Source of the DNA: Ruminococcus hominis
Lineage (GTDB): Bacteria > Bacillota > Clostridia > Lachnospirales > Lachnospiraceae
DNA: 64,000 nt
Reading direction: 5' to 3'
Assembly (NCBI RefSeq): GCF_014287355.1
Contig: NZ_JACOPE010000001.1
Coordinates: 2,728,001 to 2,792,000 of the forward strand
Part shown: one piece after another, positions 1-11,126 of the stretch
How the letters are laid out: the number at the start of each line of letters is the position of its first letter
How positions within the stretch are numbered: position 1 is the stretch's first letter
The notes under the pieces: generated by a model
What the model saw: only the letters and a program-made list of their open reading frames with translations
What the model was told of the DNA's origin: nothing
Databases searched by the model: none
Program-made: the position numbers and the translations under genes

Positions 1-340
<340 letters not shown>

Positions 341-430
341 TTACCGAAAATTTTATAATTCTCTGAATAGCACATTAACCCGCCGCACTCCACCCTCTAA
401 GGATAAAGTACAACGAGCTAAATATTATCA

Positions 431-1783
431 TTAATATCCAAGAAAACTATTCTTCATAGAACCGCCCTTGGTATTCAAAAATCCTGTGTAGTTACGTACT
501 AACATCTGGGATTCAATCTGCTTTAATGTCTCAAGAACAACACCAACAATAATGATGATTGATGTTCCACCAAAAGAAACATTTGCTCCAAATACACCAT
601 TAAAGAAGTACGGAATCACCTGAATGATCACAAGACCACATGCTCCAACAAAGATAATATAATTTAAAATCTTTGTCAAGTATTCTACGGTTGGCTTACC
701 AGGACGGATTCCCGGGATAAAGCCTCCGCTCTTCTTCATATTATTTGCAATCTCTAATGGATTAAAAGTAATCGATGTATAGAAATATGCAAAGAAAATT
801 GTAAGTACGATATAAACAACCAGACCGATTGAATATATTAAATTATCTGGATCACACCAGTTATTTGAGTTCATACACTTCAGAATCTGACTTCCGATTC
901 CAGTGCCATTTCCTTTTCCAAGGAACTGAGCAATAACAATCGGGAACTGCATCAGTGATGATGCAAAAATTACCGGTATAACGCCTGCTGTATTTACCTT
1001 TAACGGAATATGTGAAGACTGACCACCATAAGTCTTTCTTCCCTGAACTTTCTGTGAATACTGTACTGCAATTCTTCTTTCTCCGTCCTGCAAAATCACT
1101 ACAAGAAGGATAACAACGAGTATTACTGCGAGAATGATCACTGCTGAGAGTAAACCTTTTGCAAGAGTCTTGCCTTTGATAAACTGCTCAAACAGAGTCA
1201 CAAAATCACTTGGTACACGTGAAATAATATTGATCAACAGCACAATGGAAATACCATTTCCAACACCTTTTTCCGTAATACGCTCACCAATCCACATTAA
1301 GAATGCAGAACCGGCAGTTAATGTACATACAACAATTGCAGCATTTACAAAATTATATTCAACAAGCAGTCCCTGACGACCGAATCCGACAGACATAGCT
1401 GTAGACTGGATCAATGCAAGTGCTACGGTTACATAACGTGTAATTGCTGCGAGCTTCTTTCTACCATCCGGACCATCTTTCTGCATTTCCTCCAGTTTTG
1501 GAATTGCAATTGTCAACAGCTGTATGATGATAGAAGATGTGATGTACGGTGTTATGCTCAATGCAAACACCGACATCTGTGTAAAGGAGCCTCCGGTAAA
1601 TGCATCAAAGAAATTGAATGCATCTCCGGTCTGACTCGCGAAAAAATTCTGAATATAAGTTGGATCCACACCCGGTGTAGGCAGTTCGGAACCAAGTCTA
1701 ACAACGATAAGCATCATAAATGTATAGAAAAGTCTCTTGCGTACATCTTCTATTTTAAATGCTCTTCGCACTGTATCTAGCAT
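431..1783 (-). CDS. secY: Protein translocase subunit SecY
   Basis: SecY is the channel-forming subunit of the SecYEG translocon in the cytoplasmic membrane. At 450 aa it has the normal length, with ten hydrophobic segments. The N-terminal AFKIEDVRKR region and the cytoplasmic loop with GERITEKGVGNG are typical of the family. Its ATG overlaps the TAA of rplO (TAATG), suggesting translational coupling. It is the penultimate gene of the ribosomal operon, before adk. Confidence 0.98.
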   Translation of the reverse strand: MLDTVRRAFKIEDVRKRLFYTFMMLIVVRLGSELPTPGVDPTYIQNFFASQTGDAFNFFDAFTGGSFTQMSVFALSITPYITSSIIIQLLTIAIPKLEEMQKDGPDGRKKLAAITRYVTVALALIQSTAMSVGFGRQGLLVEYNFVNAAIVVCTLTAGSAFLMWIGERITEKGVGNGISIVLLINIISRVPSDFVTLFEQFIKGKTLAKGLLSAVIILAVILVVILLVVILQDGERRIAVQYSQKVQGRKTYGGQSSHIPLKVNTAGVIPVIFASSLMQFPIVIAQFLGKGNGTGIGSQILKCMNSNNWCDPDNLIYSIGLVVYIVLTIFFAYFYTSITFNPLEIANNMKKSGGFIPGIRPGKPTVEYLTKILNYIIFVGACGLVIIQVIPYFFNGVFGANVSFGGTSIIIIVGVVLETLKQIESQMLVRNYTGFLNTKGGSMKNSFLGY

Positions 1784-2223
1784 TAGATCACCTCTGCTTT
1801 TCCACCAAGGGACTCAATCTTCTCAGCTGCTTTTGCACTGAATGCATTAGCCTGAACTGTGAGTTTCTTAGTAAACTCTCCATTTCCAAGAATTTTTACA
1901 CCATCTTTTGGATTTTTAACGATTCCGTTTTCGATTAATGTCTCAACGGATACTGTAGCGCCATCTTCAAAAATTTCTAATGCGCTCAGGTTGATGCCAA
2001 CGATCTCTTTAGAGTTTCTGCATTTGAAACCTCTCTTTGGCAATCTTCTGTATAAAGGCATCTGACCACCTTCAAAACCTGGTCTTGTAGCTCCTGAACG
2101 AGCTTTCTGACCTTTGTGACCCTTACCAGCTGTCTTACCATTTCCAGAACCGTGTCCACGGCCTCTTCTGAAATTATCACTATGTTTAGAACCGTCTGCC
2201 GGTCTCAAGTTTGATAAGTCCAT
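1783..2223 (-). CDS. rplO: 50S ribosomal protein L15
   Basis: L15 is a late-assembly protein of the large subunit. The 146-aa product has the usual glycine/arginine-rich N-terminal extension ([19 protein letters not shown] region, residues 20-40) that threads into 23S rRNA, and a compact C-terminal domain. It lies between rpmD and secY and its stop overlaps the secY start by one base. Confidence 0.98.
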   Translation of the reverse strand: MDLSNLRPADGSKHSDNFRRGRGHGSGNGKTAGKGHKGQKARSGATRPGFEGGQMPLYRRLPKRGFKCRNSKEIVGINLSALEIFEDGATVSVETLIENGIVKNPKDGVKILGNGEFTKKLTVQANAFSAKAAEKIESLGGKAEVI

Positions 2224-2250
2224 GATATTACCTCCTTATCGATTTATACT

Positions 2251-2433
2251 TTACGCTTCTTCTTCAACTTTCACTAAGTGTCTTACCTGCTGTACCATAC
2301 CTCTTGTTGCTGCATTATCTGGTAATACAACTGTTTTGTTCAGCTTTTTCAGTCCCAAAGCTTCTACAGTTTTTCTATGCTTTGGTATAGCACCGATAGT
2401 AGACTTAACCAGTGTAACTTTTAAATTTGCCAT
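2251..2433 (-). CDS. rpmD: 50S ribosomal protein L30
   Basis: L30 is a 60-aa large-subunit protein of normal bacterial length. The motifs LVKSTIG and [11 protein letters not shown] are diagnostic. It sits between rpsE and rplO as in other Firmicutes spc operons, with a GGAGGT-type ribosome-binding site just upstream of its ATG. Confidence 0.97.
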   Translation of the reverse strand: MANLKVTLVKSTIGAIPKHRKTVEALGLKKLNKTVVLPDNAATRGMVQQVRHLVKVEEEA

Positions 2434-2477
2434 TTAACCTTACCTCCTATTATGTGACAGAGCACAAGCCCTATCTC

Positions 2478-2987
2478 TTAGCCTACGATCTCTTCTACTG
2501 ATTTACCACGAAGTCTAGCAACAGTCTCTGGAGTTTTAACTCCTCTAAGACCTTCGATAGTAGCAAGTACTACGTTCTGTTTATTGTTAGAACCTAATGA
2601 TTTTGTACGGATATTTTTGATTCCTGCTAACTCGATAACCGCACGCGCTGGACCACCAGCGATTACTCCAGTACCTTCTGGAGCTTTCTTTAACAATACA
2701 GAAGCGCTTCCAAATTTTCCGATAACATCATGCTGTACACTGTCGTTCTCATCAAGTGAAACCTCAATCAGTTTCTTTGTTGCATCTTCTTTACCTTTAC
2801 GGATAGCTTCCGGGATTTCAGTAGCTTTTCCTAAACCTGCACCAACATGGCCTTTTCCGTCGCCTACAACTACTAAAGCTGTGAATCTCATGTTACGACC
2901 ACCTTTTACGACCTTGGTAACACGTTTAATTGATACCACTTTTTCTTCTAACTCTAACTGACTAGCATCAATACGTTCCTGTCTCAT
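2478..2987 (-). CDS. rpsE: 30S ribosomal protein S5
   Basis: S5 contributes to decoding accuracy and to the mRNA entry site of the small subunit. The product is 169 aa. The N-terminal double-stranded RNA-binding domain with [10 protein letters not shown] and [15 protein letters not shown] (about residues 27-58) and the C-terminal [13 protein letters not shown] motif are intact. It lies between rplR and rpmD, 15 nt downstream of rplR. Confidence 0.98.
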   Translation of the reverse strand: MRQERIDASQLELEEKVVSIKRVTKVVKGGRNMRFTALVVVGDGKGHVGAGLGKATEIPEAIRKGKEDATKKLIEVSLDENDSVQHDVIGKFGSASVLLKKAPEGTGVIAGGPARAVIELAGIKNIRTKSLGSNNKQNVVLATIEGLRGVKTPETVARLRGKSVEEIVG

Positions 2988-3002
2988 ATGTGTTCTCCCT
3001 TC

Positions 3003-3371
3003 CTAGAAATTCAGTCCAGCTTCTCTAGCTGCGTCTGCTAATGCTTTAATTTTTCCCTGGTAGATAAAGCCGCCTCTATCAAAGACAACTTCTGTAATAC
3101 CTTTTGCCATTGCTTTTTCAGCAATTACTTTTCCAAGATATGCTGCTGCATCAACGTTGTTAGTTTTCTCAAGTTCAGCTTTCACGTCTTTCTGAAGAGT
3201 GGAAGCGGATACCAGAGTATTTCCAACTGTATCGTCAATAATCTGTGCATACATGTGATTATTACTTCTAAACACTGCCAAACGTGGTCTCTCAGCTGTT
3301 CCGCTGAAACGGTTACGCAATTTCATGTGTTTTTTTCTACGAACTTCAACTCTTGATTTCTTACTAACCAT
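3003..3371 (-). CDS. rplR: 50S ribosomal protein L18
   Basis: L18 binds 5S rRNA together with L5 and L25. The 122-aa protein has the basic N-terminus (KKSRVEVRRKKHMKLR) and the conserved RPRLAVFRSNNHMYAQIIDD stretch. The C-terminal FDRGGFIYQGKIKALADAARE motif is diagnostic. It lies between rplF and rpsE. Confidence 0.98.
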   Translation of the reverse strand: MVSKKSRVEVRRKKHMKLRNRFSGTAERPRLAVFRSNNHMYAQIIDDTVGNTLVSASTLQKDVKAELEKTNNVDAAAYLGKVIAEKAMAKGITEVVFDRGGFIYQGKIKALADAAREAGLNF

Positions 3372-3389
3372 TATTCACACCCTCCTTAA

Positions 3390-3932
3390 TTATTTCTTAC
3401 CAGTCTTACCAACTTTACGTCTGATAACTTCATCAGCATATTTAATACCTTTACCTTTGTAAGGTTCTGGTCTTCTCTTATCTCTGATTTCAGCTGCGTA
3501 CTGGCCAACTTTTTCTTTGCTGATACCTTTTACAGTAATCTTATTCTGACCTTCCAGAACTGTTTCAATACCTTCTGGATCTGTCATTTCTACTGGATGT
3601 GAATATCCAAGATTCAATGTAAGTTTATTCCCAGACTTAGAAGCTCTGTATCCAACACCGTTTACTTCCAGAACCTTTTCGTATCCGTCAGTTACACCGA
3701 TTACCATGTTGTTGATCAGTGTTCTTGTAAGACCGTGAAGGGATTTCATTCTCTTCAGATCGTTTGGTCTTGTAACGATTACTTCTTCGCCTTCCTGTTT
3801 GATTTCCATTTCTACTGGAAGCTCTTTTGTAAGAGTTCCTTTAGGACCTGTTACAGTCACTACATTATTCTCAGCAATTTCAACTTTTACTCCAGCTGGA
3901 ATTGTGATTGGCAGTCTTCCTATACGTGACAT
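3390..3932 (-). CDS. rplF: 50S ribosomal protein L6
   Basis: L6 sits near the sarcin-ricin/factor-binding region of the large subunit. The 180-aa protein has its two duplicated RNA-binding domains and the C-terminal [13 protein letters not shown] signature. It is separated from upstream rpsH by an unusually long spacer of 217 nt, described separately. Confidence 0.98.
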   Translation of the reverse strand: MSRIGRLPITIPAGVKVEIAENNVVTVTGPKGTLTKELPVEMEIKQEGEEVIVTRPNDLKRMKSLHGLTRTLINNMVIGVTDGYEKVLEVNGVGYRASKSGNKLTLNLGYSHPVEMTDPEGIETVLEGQNKITVKGISKEKVGQYAAEIRDKRRPEPYKGKGIKYADEVIRRKVGKTGKK

Positions 3933-4149
3933 ACCTTTATCCTCCTATAACTTAAATTTTCGGAGCGGAGCCTTTGTCCGCTCTGTTTTCAGTTGCACCA
4001 CGCACTTGGCGAGGTTTCCCTTGCCCGATGCGTTTTTTTACAAAGAAGTTCTTTTCGCTAAGCTCGATAAAACCTCGCTAAGCTCAAAGAACGCCTTCGC
4101 ACTAAGTTCAGATTTCGTCTGCGACTCGTCTTCACTAAGTGCTTTCAGG
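3933..4149 (-). other. Long non-coding spacer rpsH-rplF with small hairpins
   Basis: Neighbouring genes in this operon are mostly 10-35 nt apart, but this spacer is 217 nt and holds no plausible gene. It contains a 7-bp hairpin (GAGCGGA/TCCGCTC, 3963-3983) and several related short motifs (CACTTGGCGAGG, CGCTAAGCTC twice, CACTAAGT twice). CACTTGGCGAGG is one base from the CACTTGACGAGG motif of the rplB-rplW spacer. It may be an RNA processing or regulatory site, but its function is unknown. Confidence 0.45.
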
Positions 4150-4551
4150 CTACCAAACGAAGCAGAGTACTTCTCCACCAACGCCTAATTTTCTAGCTTC
4201 TTTATCTGTGATAACACCTTTGTTTGTAGAAACGATAGCTGTTCCAAGTCCGCCAAGTACTTTTGGCATCTCTTCGCTGTTAGCATACACACGAAGTCCT
4301 GGTTTAGAAATTCTCTTCAGACCAGAAATAACTTTTTCATTCTTGTCTGCGCCATATTTCAATGTGATATGCATTGTCTTGAAGTTTCCATCTTCTACGA
4401 TATCATATTTTGCAATGTATCCTTCATCCAAAAGAATATCAGCAATCGCGATTTTCATCTTTGATGCAGGTACATCAACTGTATCATGTTTAGCAGTATT
4501 TGCATTACGGATTCTTGTAAGCATATCTGCGATTGGATCACTCATAGTCAT
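4150..4551 (-). CDS. rpsH: 30S ribosomal protein S8
   Basis: S8 binds the central domain of 16S rRNA and is an early assembly protein. The 133-aa product begins with the typical [14 protein letters not shown] motif and ends with the [17 protein letters not shown] family C-terminus. It follows rpsN, with 18 nt between the genes. Confidence 0.98.
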   Translation of the reverse strand: MTMSDPIADMLTRIRNANTAKHDTVDVPASKMKIAIADILLDEGYIAKYDIVEDGNFKTMHITLKYGADKNEKVISGLKRISKPGLRVYANSEEMPKVLGGLGTAIVSTNKGVITDKEARKLGVGGEVLCFVW

Positions 4552-4569
4552 GGTGTAAAATCCTCCTTC

Positions 4570-4755
4570 TTACCAACTTGCTTTCTTAACTCCCGGAATC
4601 TCACCTTTATATGCCAGTTCACGGAAGCAGATACGGCAGATACCATATTTTCTTAAATATGCATGTGGACGACCACAAATTCTGCAACGGCTATATTCTC
4701 TTGTCGAGAATTTTGGTTTGCGCTGCTGTTTAATTTTCATAGATGTCTTAGCCAT
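4570..4755 (-). CDS. rpsN: 30S ribosomal protein S14, zinc-binding type Z
   Basis: This is the short 61-aa form of S14. It has a four-cysteine zinc ribbon (CRIC then CRIC, about residues 22-44), unlike the longer zinc-free form of about 100 aa. The [13 protein letters not shown] region matches the family. It lies between rplE and rpsH, the canonical position in Firmicutes. Confidence 0.98.
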   Translation of the reverse strand: MAKTSMKIKQQRKPKFSTREYSRCRICGRPHAYLRKYGICRICFRELAYKGEIPGVKKASW

Positions 4756-4768
4756 GAAATTCTCCTCC

Positions 4769-5308
4769 TTATTTAGTAAATGGCATATTGAACTGAGTCA
4801 ATAATTCACGTGCTTCTTCGTCAGTTTTAGCAGTTGTAACGAAAATTACATCCATACCTCTGACTTTATCAATTTTATCATACTCGATCTCTGGGAAAAT
4901 TAACTGCTCTTTAATTCCAAGTGCATAGTTTCCTCTTCCATCAAATGCGTTAGGATTTACACCTCTGAAGTCACGTACACGAGGAAGTGCAAGGTTGATC
5001 AGACGATCAACGAACTCATACATCTTTTCTCCTCTTAATGTAACTTTACATCCGATTGGCATACCTTCTCTGATTTTGAAGTTAGCTACAGAATTTTTTG
5101 CTCTTGTCAGAACTGCTTTCTGTCCAGTGATTTTTTCCATATCAGCTACAGCAGATTCTAAAACTTTTGCATTGTCTTTTGCCTCGCCTACACCCATGTT
5201 AATAACAACTTTGTCAAGCTTAGGCACTTCCATAATATTTTTATATCCGAATTTTTTGATCATTGCATCAACGATCTCATTCTGATACTGATCTTTCAGT
5301 CTACTCAA
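4769..5308 (-). CDS. rplE: 50S ribosomal protein L5
   Basis: L5 binds 5S rRNA and forms the central protuberance. The 179-aa product has the N-terminal [12 protein letters not shown] start, the [11 protein letters not shown] motif and the [19 protein letters not shown] loop that contacts P-site tRNA. It is flanked by rplX and rpsN. Confidence 0.98.
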   Translation of the reverse strand: MSRLKDQYQNEIVDAMIKKFGYKNIMEVPKLDKVVINMGVGEAKDNAKVLESAVADMEKITGQKAVLTRAKNSVANFKIREGMPIGCKVTLRGEKMYEFVDRLINLALPRVRDFRGVNPNAFDGRGNYALGIKEQLIFPEIEYDKIDKVRGMDVIFVTTAKTDEEARELLTQFNMPFTK

Positions 5309-5331
5309 CGTTTAAGTCCTCCTTCCTTGAA

Positions 5332-5643
5332 TTAGTCAATTACTTCGCCTGTTGATTTAGCAACACGAACTTTTTTGTCGCCATCCATTTTGAAACCAAC
5401 TCTTGTAGCTTTTCCTTTGTGAACATACATCACGTTAGAAATGTCGATTGGTCCTTCCTGGTGGATGATTCCGCCATTCTGATTAGCAACGCTTGGTTTT
5501 GTGTGCTTTGTCAGCATGTTGACACCTTCAACCAGAACTTTTCCGTCTTTCTGATTAACGGCAATAACTTTGCCTTCTTTGTCTTTATCTTTACCAGCGA
5601 TAACTTTAACTGTATCACCTTTTTTAATTTTCATAGTTGACAT
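5332..5643 (-). CDS. rplX: 50S ribosomal protein L24
   Basis: L24 is an assembly initiator for the large subunit and has a KOW domain (residues about 5-35, [20 protein letters not shown]). The ATG at 5643 is chosen because GGGAGG lies just upstream, giving a 103-aa protein of normal size. An open frame continues upstream to 5685, but that extension would overlap rplN and lacks family similarity. Confidence 0.97.
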   Translation of the reverse strand: MSTMKIKKGDTVKVIAGKDKDKEGKVIAVNQKDGKVLVEGVNMLTKHTKPSVANQNGGIIHQEGPIDISNVMYVHKGKATRVGFKMDGDKKVRVAKSTGEVID

Positions 5644-5656
5644 TCTCGGCACCTCC

Positions 5657-6025
5657 CTACAGTACTTCCGGAGCCAGAGAAACAATCTTCATGAAATGTT
5701 TCTCTCTAAGCTCTCTGGCTACTGGTCCAAAAATACGTGTTCCACGTGGGTTCATATCGTCTTTTATAATTACAGCAGCATTTTCATCGAATCTGATATA
5801 AGATCCGTCTTTACGACGAGCACCTTTTACAGTACGAACAACTACAGCTTTCACAACGTCACCTTTTTTAACAACGCCGCCTGGTGTTGCATCTTTAACA
5901 GTCGCAACGATAACATCTCCGATATTGGCATATCTTCTTGTAGAACCGCCAAGTACACGGATACACAGTAATTCTTTAGCACCTGTGTTGTCTGCTACTT
6001 TAAGTCTACTTTCCTGTTGTATCAT
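5657..6025 (-). CDS. rplN: 50S ribosomal protein L14
   Basis: L14 forms intersubunit bridges and is the docking site of the silencing factor RsfS. The 122-aa product starts [18 protein letters not shown], the highly conserved family N-terminus, and contains the [15 protein letters not shown] segment. It lies between rpsQ and rplX. Confidence 0.98.
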   Translation of the reverse strand: MIQQESRLKVADNTGAKELLCIRVLGGSTRRYANIGDVIVATVKDATPGGVVKKGDVVKAVVVRTVKGARRKDGSYIRFDENAAVIIKDDMNPRGTRIFGPVARELREKHFMKIVSLAPEVL

Positions 6026-6100
6026 GCAGGTAAACCTCCTTCAATATACATTCGTTGAACTTCTAGTTCAATTATACTCTTGTAATATGCGAAACCAATA

Positions 6101-6358
6101 TTATTTTGCTTTCTCCATAATCTCAACAAGTCTCCATCTTTTGTTTTTAGACAGTGGTCTTGTTTCCATAACTTTTACTGTATCTCCAATGTTGCATTCG
6201 TTGTTCTCATCGTGAGCCTGCAGTTTATAAGTTCTCTTAACGATTTTCTTATAAAGTGGGTGTTTCACGTGGTCCTCAACTGCTACAACGATAGTTTTAT
6301 CCATTTTGTCGCTGACAACTTTGCCAACACGAACTTTTCTCAAATTTCTCTCTTCCAC
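6101..6358 (-). CDS. rpsQ: 30S ribosomal protein S17
   Basis: S17 is an 85-aa primary 16S rRNA-binding protein with an OB fold. The motifs [17 protein letters not shown] and [16 protein letters not shown] are characteristic. It lies 16 nt downstream of rpmC and is followed by a 75-nt spacer before rplN. Confidence 0.98.
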   Translation of the reverse strand: MEERNLRKVRVGKVVSDKMDKTIVVAVEDHVKHPLYKKIVKRTYKLQAHDENNECNIGDTVKVMETRPLSKNKRWRLVEIMEKAK

Positions 6359-6374
6359 AGTTGCTACTCCTTTC

Positions 6375-6584
6375 CTATCGGCCTGCCTCTGTAATCAGAG
6401 TCTGAATACGTGCGATATTCTTTCTTACTTCTTTGATTCTGCTTGTATTGTCAAGCTGATTTGTTGCGTTCTGGAATCTTAAGTTAAAAAGCTCTTTCTT
6501 AGCAGCTACTAATTCTTCATTCAATTCCTCTACGGATTTTCCTCTTAATTCGTTTACAAATGTATTAATTTTCACTGTTGTCAC
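6375..6584 (-). CDS. rpmC: 50S ribosomal protein L29
   Basis: L29 is a small two-helix protein (69 aa) beside the peptide exit tunnel. It has the signature [19 protein letters not shown]. Its start overlaps the 3' end of rplP by 20 nt, consistent with translational coupling. Confidence 0.97.
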   Translation of the reverse strand: MTTVKINTFVNELRGKSVEELNEELVAAKKELFNLRFQNATNQLDNTSRIKEVRKNIARIQTLITEAGR

Positions 6585-7002
6585 CGCCTTCTAATTCTGC
6601 GCGAGAAACGATTTTGCATTTGCAAGGTAATTTGTGCATTGCAAGACGAAGTGCCTCTCTTGCGATTTCTTCTGAAACACCTGCGATCTCGAACATTACA
6701 CGACCTGGTTTAACTACTGCTACCCAGTACTCTAATGCACCTTTACCACTACCCATACGAGTTTCTGCTGGTTTTGCTGTTACCGGTTTATCTGGGAATA
6801 TTTTGATCCAAACTTTACCACCACGTTTGATGTAACGAGTCATAGCGACACGGGCTGCTTCGATCTGGTTAGAACGAATCCAGCATGGTTCTGTTGCGAC
6901 AATACCATATTCACCATATGAAATCGTGTTACCTCTGAGGGCTTTACCCTTCATAGTTCCACGGAACTGTTTACGACGTTTTACTCTTTTTGGCATTAAC
7001 AT
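6565..7002 (-). CDS. rplP: 50S ribosomal protein L16
   Basis: L16 helps to shape the A-site tRNA elbow contact on the 50S subunit. The 145-aa product carries [16 protein letters not shown] near its N-terminus and [19 protein letters not shown] in the middle. The start at 7002 overlaps the rpsC stop (TAATG) and has GGGAG at suitable spacing. A second ATG at 6996 is possible but worse spaced. Confidence 0.97.
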   Translation of the reverse strand: MLMPKRVKRRKQFRGTMKGKALRGNTISYGEYGIVATEPCWIRSNQIEAARVAMTRYIKRGGKVWIKIFPDKPVTAKPAETRMGSGKGALEYWVAVVKPGRVMFEIAGVSEEIAREALRLAMHKLPCKCKIVSRAELEGGDNSEN

Positions 7003-7658
7003 TATTTATCGCTCCCTTCCTTTTCAGCCTTAGTTGGAAGAACTTCGCCTTTGTAAATCCAAACCTTTACACCGACTTTTCCGTAAGTTGTATCAGCTTC
7101 TGCGAATCCATAATCAATGTCAGCTCTTAATGTCTGAAGTGGAATAGTTCCTTCGCTGTAGAACTCTGTACGAGCCATATCAGCTCCACCAAGACGTCCT
7201 GATACAGATGTCTTAACACCAAGTGCTCCTGATTTCATTGTTCTTGACATGCAAGATTTCATAGCACGTCTGAATGAAATACGGTTCTCAAGCTGCTGTG
7301 CAATATTTTCAGCTACAAGCTGTGCGTCTTTATCTGGTCTCTTAACTTCTTTGATATCAACGATAAGCTTTTTGTCTGTGAACTGTGCAAGCTCTGCTTT
7401 CACTTTCTCAATTTCTGCTCCACCTTTACCGATTACTACACCAGGTTTTGCTGTATATACGATGATCTTAACACGATCAGATGCTCTTTCAATTTCAATT
7501 TTTGAAATTCCAGCGCTGTATAATCTCTTCTTTAAGAATGTTCTGATTTCATGGTCTTCTACCAGATTATCAGCGAAATCCTTTTCAGCATACCACTTGG
7601 AATCCCAGTCTTTAATAACTCCGACTCTTAAGCCATGAGGATTAACTTTCTGTCCCAT
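7002..7658 (-). CDS. rpsC: 30S ribosomal protein S3
   Basis: S3 lines the mRNA entry channel. The 218-aa protein has an N-terminal KH domain ([11 protein letters not shown] motif near residue 77) and the conserved [12 protein letters not shown] segment in the C-terminal domain. It is flanked by rplV and rplP. Confidence 0.98.
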   Translation of the reverse strand: MGQKVNPHGLRVGVIKDWDSKWYAEKDFADNLVEDHEIRTFLKKRLYSAGISKIEIERASDRVKIIVYTAKPGVVIGKGGAEIEKVKAELAQFTDKKLIVDIKEVKRPDKDAQLVAENIAQQLENRISFRRAMKSCMSRTMKSGALGVKTSVSGRLGGADMARTEFYSEGTIPLQTLRADIDYGFAEADTTYGKVGVKVWIYKGEVLPTKAEKEGSDK

Positions 7659-7669
7659 TGTGTTCCTCC

Positions 7670-8056
7670 TTATCTTTCATTCAGCACGATAGTGATGTGG
7701 CTCATTCTCTTTTCGATTCTGTAAGCTCTACCCTGTGCTCTTGGTCTGATTCTCTTCATTGTTGGTCCTTTATTTGCGTAACACTCTTCAATATAAAGGT
7801 TCTCAACACTCATACCGTTGTTGTTCTCAGCATTAGCAATTGCTGATTTTAATAATTTTTCTATAACACTTGAAGCATATCTTGGATTGTAAGCTAAAAT
7901 ACCAAGTGCTGTCTGTACATCCTTACCTCTGATGGCATCTAATACGAAACATGCTTTCTGAACAGATACTCTAGCGTAAGAAATCTTAGCTGATGGTCTT
8001 GTATCTTTCTGTGCATTTCTTTCTCTCTTGATTTGGGATCTATGTCCTTTAGCCAT
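7670..8056 (-). CDS. rplV: 50S ribosomal protein L22
   Basis: L22 lines the nascent peptide exit tunnel with its long beta-hairpin. The 128-aa product has [22 protein letters not shown], and the hairpin with [14 protein letters not shown] near residues 100-113 (the macrolide-contacting loop). It lies between rpsS and rpsC. Confidence 0.98.
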   Translation of the reverse strand: MAKGHRSQIKRERNAQKDTRPSAKISYARVSVQKACFVLDAIRGKDVQTALGILAYNPRYASSVIEKLLKSAIANAENNNGMSVENLYIEECYANKGPTMKRIRPRAQGRAYRIEKRMSHITIVLNER

Positions 8057-8089
8057 GGATGAACCCTCCTTTCGAAATATGTTGATCTA

Positions 8090-8371
8090 TTATCTAACTC
8101 TTGACTTCTTCTCGTCTTTTCCATGTCCTCTGTATGTTCTTGTTGCAACGAACTCTCCGAGTTTGTGTCCAACCATATCTTCTGTAACATATACAGGCAC
8201 ATGTTTTCTTCCATCATGTACGGCAAATGTATGCCCTACGAATGATGGGAAGATTGTAGAACGACGTGACCATGTCTTAATAACTGATTTATCACCTGCA
8301 GCGTTCATAGCGTCTACTTTTTTAAGTAAGCTTTCGTCTGCAAATGGTCCTTTTTTAAGTGAGCGAGCCAT
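8090..8371 (-). CDS. rpsS: 30S ribosomal protein S19
   Basis: S19 is a 93-aa head protein of the 30S subunit that contacts S13 and A-site tRNA. It starts [10 protein letters not shown] and contains [22 protein letters not shown], both diagnostic. It lies between rplB and rplV. Confidence 0.98.
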   Translation of the reverse strand: MARSLKKGPFADESLLKKVDAMNAAGDKSVIKTWSRRSTIFPSFVGHTFAVHDGRKHVPVYVTEDMVGHKLGEFVATRTYRGHGKDEKKSRVR

Positions 8372-8396
8372 AGGTTCTAACCTCCTTGTAAACTAA

Positions 8397-9239
8397 TTAT
8401 TTGATACCTTTACCGTCTCTTCTTCTTACGATTAACTTGTTAGAAGATTTGTTTTTCTTACGTGTCTTAAGACCAAGTGCCGGTTTACCCCATGGAGTAC
8501 ATGGACCTGGACGACCGATGCTTGTCTTACCTTCACCACCACCGTGTGGATGGTCATTCGGGTTCATAACAGAACCACGAACTGTAGGTCTGATACCCAT
8601 GTGACGTTTACGTCCTGCTTTACCGATGTTGATCAGGTTGTGCTCTCCATTTCCAACAACACCAACAGATGCTCTACAAATGATTGGCACCATTCTCATC
8701 TCTCCTGATGGAAGTCTGAGTGTAGCATATTTCCCTTCTTTAGCCATCAACTGAGCGCTGTTTCCTGCTGAACGAACAAGCTGTCCGCCTTTTCCTGGAT
8801 AAAGCTCGATGTTGTGGATTTGTGTACCAACTGGGATGTTAGCAAGTGGTAAGCAGTTTCCTACTCTAACCTCTGCGTTCTCACCATTCATAACTGTCAT
8901 TCCATCTTTTAATCCTTCTGGAGCAAGGATGTAAGCTTTCTCACCATCTGCGTAGCAGATTAAAGCGATATTAGCTGTTCTGTTTGGATCGTATTCGATA
9001 CCAACAACTTTTGCTGGAATTCCGTCTTTATTTCTCTTAAAGTCGATAATTCTATATTTCTTTTTAGCTCCGCCTCCGCGGTGTCTTACTGTAATTTTAC
9101 CCTGACTGTTACGACCAGCTGTTCTCTTCTTAGAATCTAATAAAGATTTTTCAGGAGTTGTTTTTGTGATTTCAGAGAAATCAGAGCCAGTCATCTGTCT
9201 TCTGGAAGGTGTATATGGGTTATATGTTTTGATTCCCAT
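8397..9239 (-). CDS. rplB: 50S ribosomal protein L2
   Basis: L2 is needed for subunit association and peptidyl-transferase function. The 280-aa product begins [13 protein letters not shown] and contains [22 protein letters not shown], with the conserved histidine associated with peptidyl transfer. It is preceded by an unusual 163-nt spacer after rplW. Confidence 0.98.
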   Translation of the reverse strand: MGIKTYNPYTPSRRQMTGSDFSEITKTTPEKSLLDSKKRTAGRNSQGKITVRHRGGGAKKKYRIIDFKRNKDGIPAKVVGIEYDPNRTANIALICYADGEKAYILAPEGLKDGMTVMNGENAEVRVGNCLPLANIPVGTQIHNIELYPGKGGQLVRSAGNSAQLMAKEGKYATLRLPSGEMRMVPIICRASVGVVGNGEHNLINIGKAGRKRHMGIRPTVRGSVMNPNDHPHGGGEGKTSIGRPGPCTPWGKPALGLKTRKKNKSSNKLIVRRRDGKGIK

Positions 9240-9402
9240 TACTTTTTCTCCTTTCGCAATACCTAATTATTCGTTTCACGGATTTGCACCGTCTATGCTG
9301 TTCACACTTGACGAGGTCTTCTCGAGTTTAGTGTGAACGTACACCTTGGCACTTGACGAGGTTTTCTCGAGCCTAGTGACAATGGTGATTCATCAGCGCG
9401 AT
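9240..9402 (-). other. rplW-rplB spacer with two similar stem-loops
   Basis: The 163-nt spacer holds two hairpins with nearly the same sequence. The first, at 9300-9338, has outer arms GTTCACACT/AGTGTGAAC and an inner CGAG/CTCG. The second, at 9350-9378, has outer arms CACT/AGTG and the same inner stem. Both contain CACTTGACGAGG and TTCTCGAG. No coding potential is apparent. The pair could be a processing, stability or protein-binding site within the operon mRNA; this is inference. Confidence 0.5.
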
Positions 9403-9702
9403 TTACAGACCTTCGAAAATCTCAATATCTGCGCTTTCTTCTGTAAGCTGTACGATAGCTTTCTTTGTCTTAGCAGTTTTTCCGATTGTCATTCCACGTC
9501 TCTTGTTTTTTCCATCAAGATTCATTGTGTTAACGCTTTTAACTTTTGTTCCAGCGAACATTTTCTCAACTGCTTCTTTGATCTGAGATTTTGTAGCCTC
9601 TGTGTGTACAAGGAATGTATATTTCTTGTCAGCCATAAGCTCCATGCTCTTCTCTGTGATTACTGGTTTAAGGATTACATCATAATACTGAATGTTTGCC
9701 AT
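9403..9702 (-). CDS. rplW: 50S ribosomal protein L23
   Basis: L23 sits at the tunnel exit and docks trigger factor and SRP. The 99-aa protein has the typical [15 protein letters not shown]-terminus and a [15 protein letters not shown] basic loop. Its ATG overlaps the last base of the rplD stop codon. Confidence 0.98.
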   Translation of the reverse strand: MANIQYYDVILKPVITEKSMELMADKKYTFLVHTEATKSQIKEAVEKMFAGTKVKSVNTMNLDGKNKRRGMTIGKTAKTKKAIVQLTEESADIEIFEGL

Positions 9703-10322
9703 TATGCGTACACCTCCTCAATAGTTGCAACAGCAGCTTTTGTAGCGATTACTGTGTTGTATTTTAAGATGTCGTATACATTGATTGTATTTGTTTTTGC
9801 TGTTTTTACTCCAGCAATGTTTCTAGCTGAAATCTCAACGTTTGTATTTCCATCTTCAAGAACTACCAATGCTTTGTTTACATTCAGGTTGTTCAGAACT
9901 TCCTGGAATTTCTTTGTTTTGATTTCATCAAAGTTTAACTCATCAACAACGATGAATTTGTTTTCTTCTACTCTTGAAGTAAGTGCTGACTGAAGTGCAG
10001 CTCTCTTCTCTTTCTTATTCATCTTAAATGAATAATCTCTCGGAACTGGTGCGAATACAACTCCGCCGCCTGTCCACTGTGGAGCTCTTGTAGAACCCTG
10101 TCTTGCATGACCTGTTCCTTTTTGTCTCCATGGTTTTCTTCCGCCTCCAGAAACTTCTGAGCGAGTTTTCGCTTTCTGTGTTCCCTGACGATTATTTGCA
10201 AGCTGGCTTACAACTGCCATGTGTACAAGATGTTCGTTAACCTCAACACCAAATACAGCATCGTTCAAATCGATTGTACCAACTTCTTTACCTTCGATAT
10301 TATAAACAGATACGTTTGCCAT
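9702..10322 (-). CDS. rplD: 50S ribosomal protein L4
   Basis: L4 reaches into the exit tunnel and in many bacteria autoregulates the S10 operon. The 206-aa product has the extended loop with [19 protein letters not shown] (about residues 60-79), diagnostic for L4. It lies between rplC and rplW. Confidence 0.98.
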   Translation of the reverse strand: MANVSVYNIEGKEVGTIDLNDAVFGVEVNEHLVHMAVVSQLANNRQGTQKAKTRSEVSGGGRKPWRQKGTGHARQGSTRAPQWTGGGVVFAPVPRDYSFKMNKKEKRAALQSALTSRVEENKFIVVDELNFDEIKTKKFQEVLNNLNVNKALVVLEDGNTNVEISARNIAGVKTAKTNTINVYDILKYNTVIATKAAVATIEEVYA

Positions 10323-10351
10323 CTGTGTGTTCCTCCTTTCCTGTTGTCAGA

Positions 10352-11032
10352 CTAGTTTGCCTTTACTGTTTCTTTGATTGTTACCAGACTCTTCTTTGGT
10401 CCCGGTACAGAGCCTTTAACTAACAACAGGTTGTTATCAGCGTCAACTCTTACGATCTCAAGATTCTGAACAGTAATCTGTTTGTTACCCATCTGACCTG
10501 GCATCTTCTTTCCTTTGAATACTTTACTAGGATCGGATGCAGAACCATTAGAACCTGCGTGACGGTGGAATTTAGAACCATGAGTCATAGGTCCTCTGCT
10601 CTGTCCGTGACGCTTGATTGCTCCCTGGAAACCTTTACCTTTTGAAATTGCAGTAGCATCAATTTTGTCTCCTGCTTCAAAGATATCAGCTTTAATTTCC
10701 TGAGCTAATGTATATTCTTCAGCATTTTCAAATCTGAATTCTTTTACATATCTCTTACCAGAAACGCCGGCTTTATCGAAATGTCCTTTCTCAGCTCTTG
10801 TGATACCGTTTCTGTGTGCGATTTCTTTTTTGCCGTTTCCATCTTTTGTGACAATCTTTTCTTTCTTGTCTACAAAACCAACCTGGACTGCGCTGTAACC
10901 GTCGTTCTCAACTGTTTTAACCTGTGTTACTACACAAGGACCAGCCTGAAGTACAGTTACCGGAATCAATGTTCCATCTTCGTTGAAGATTTGAGTCATT
11001 CCGACTTTAGTAGCTAAAATAGCTTTCTTCAT
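10352..11032 (-). CDS. rplC: 50S ribosomal protein L3
   Basis: L3 is an assembly initiator near the peptidyl-transferase centre. The 226-aa product starts [16 protein letters not shown] and contains [20 protein letters not shown]. The ATG at 11032 is preceded by AGGAGG at good spacing, so the longer open frame to 11080 is rejected. The gene follows rpsJ. Confidence 0.98.
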   Translation of the reverse strand: MKKAILATKVGMTQIFNEDGTLIPVTVLQAGPCVVTQVKTVENDGYSAVQVGFVDKKEKIVTKDGNGKKEIAHRNGITRAEKGHFDKAGVSGKRYVKEFRFENAEEYTLAQEIKADIFEAGDKIDATAISKGKGFQGAIKRHGQSRGPMTHGSKFHRHAGSNGSASDPSKVFKGKKMPGQMGNKQITVQNLEIVRVDADNNLLLVKGSVPGPKKSLVTIKETVKAN

Positions 11033-11126
11033 TATAATTACCTCCTGTGATTTACAGCGGAACACCACTTGGGTGCTCATCCTAAATTATAGGAATTACT
11101 GTTTCTTAATTCTTTGTGCTGTCAGC

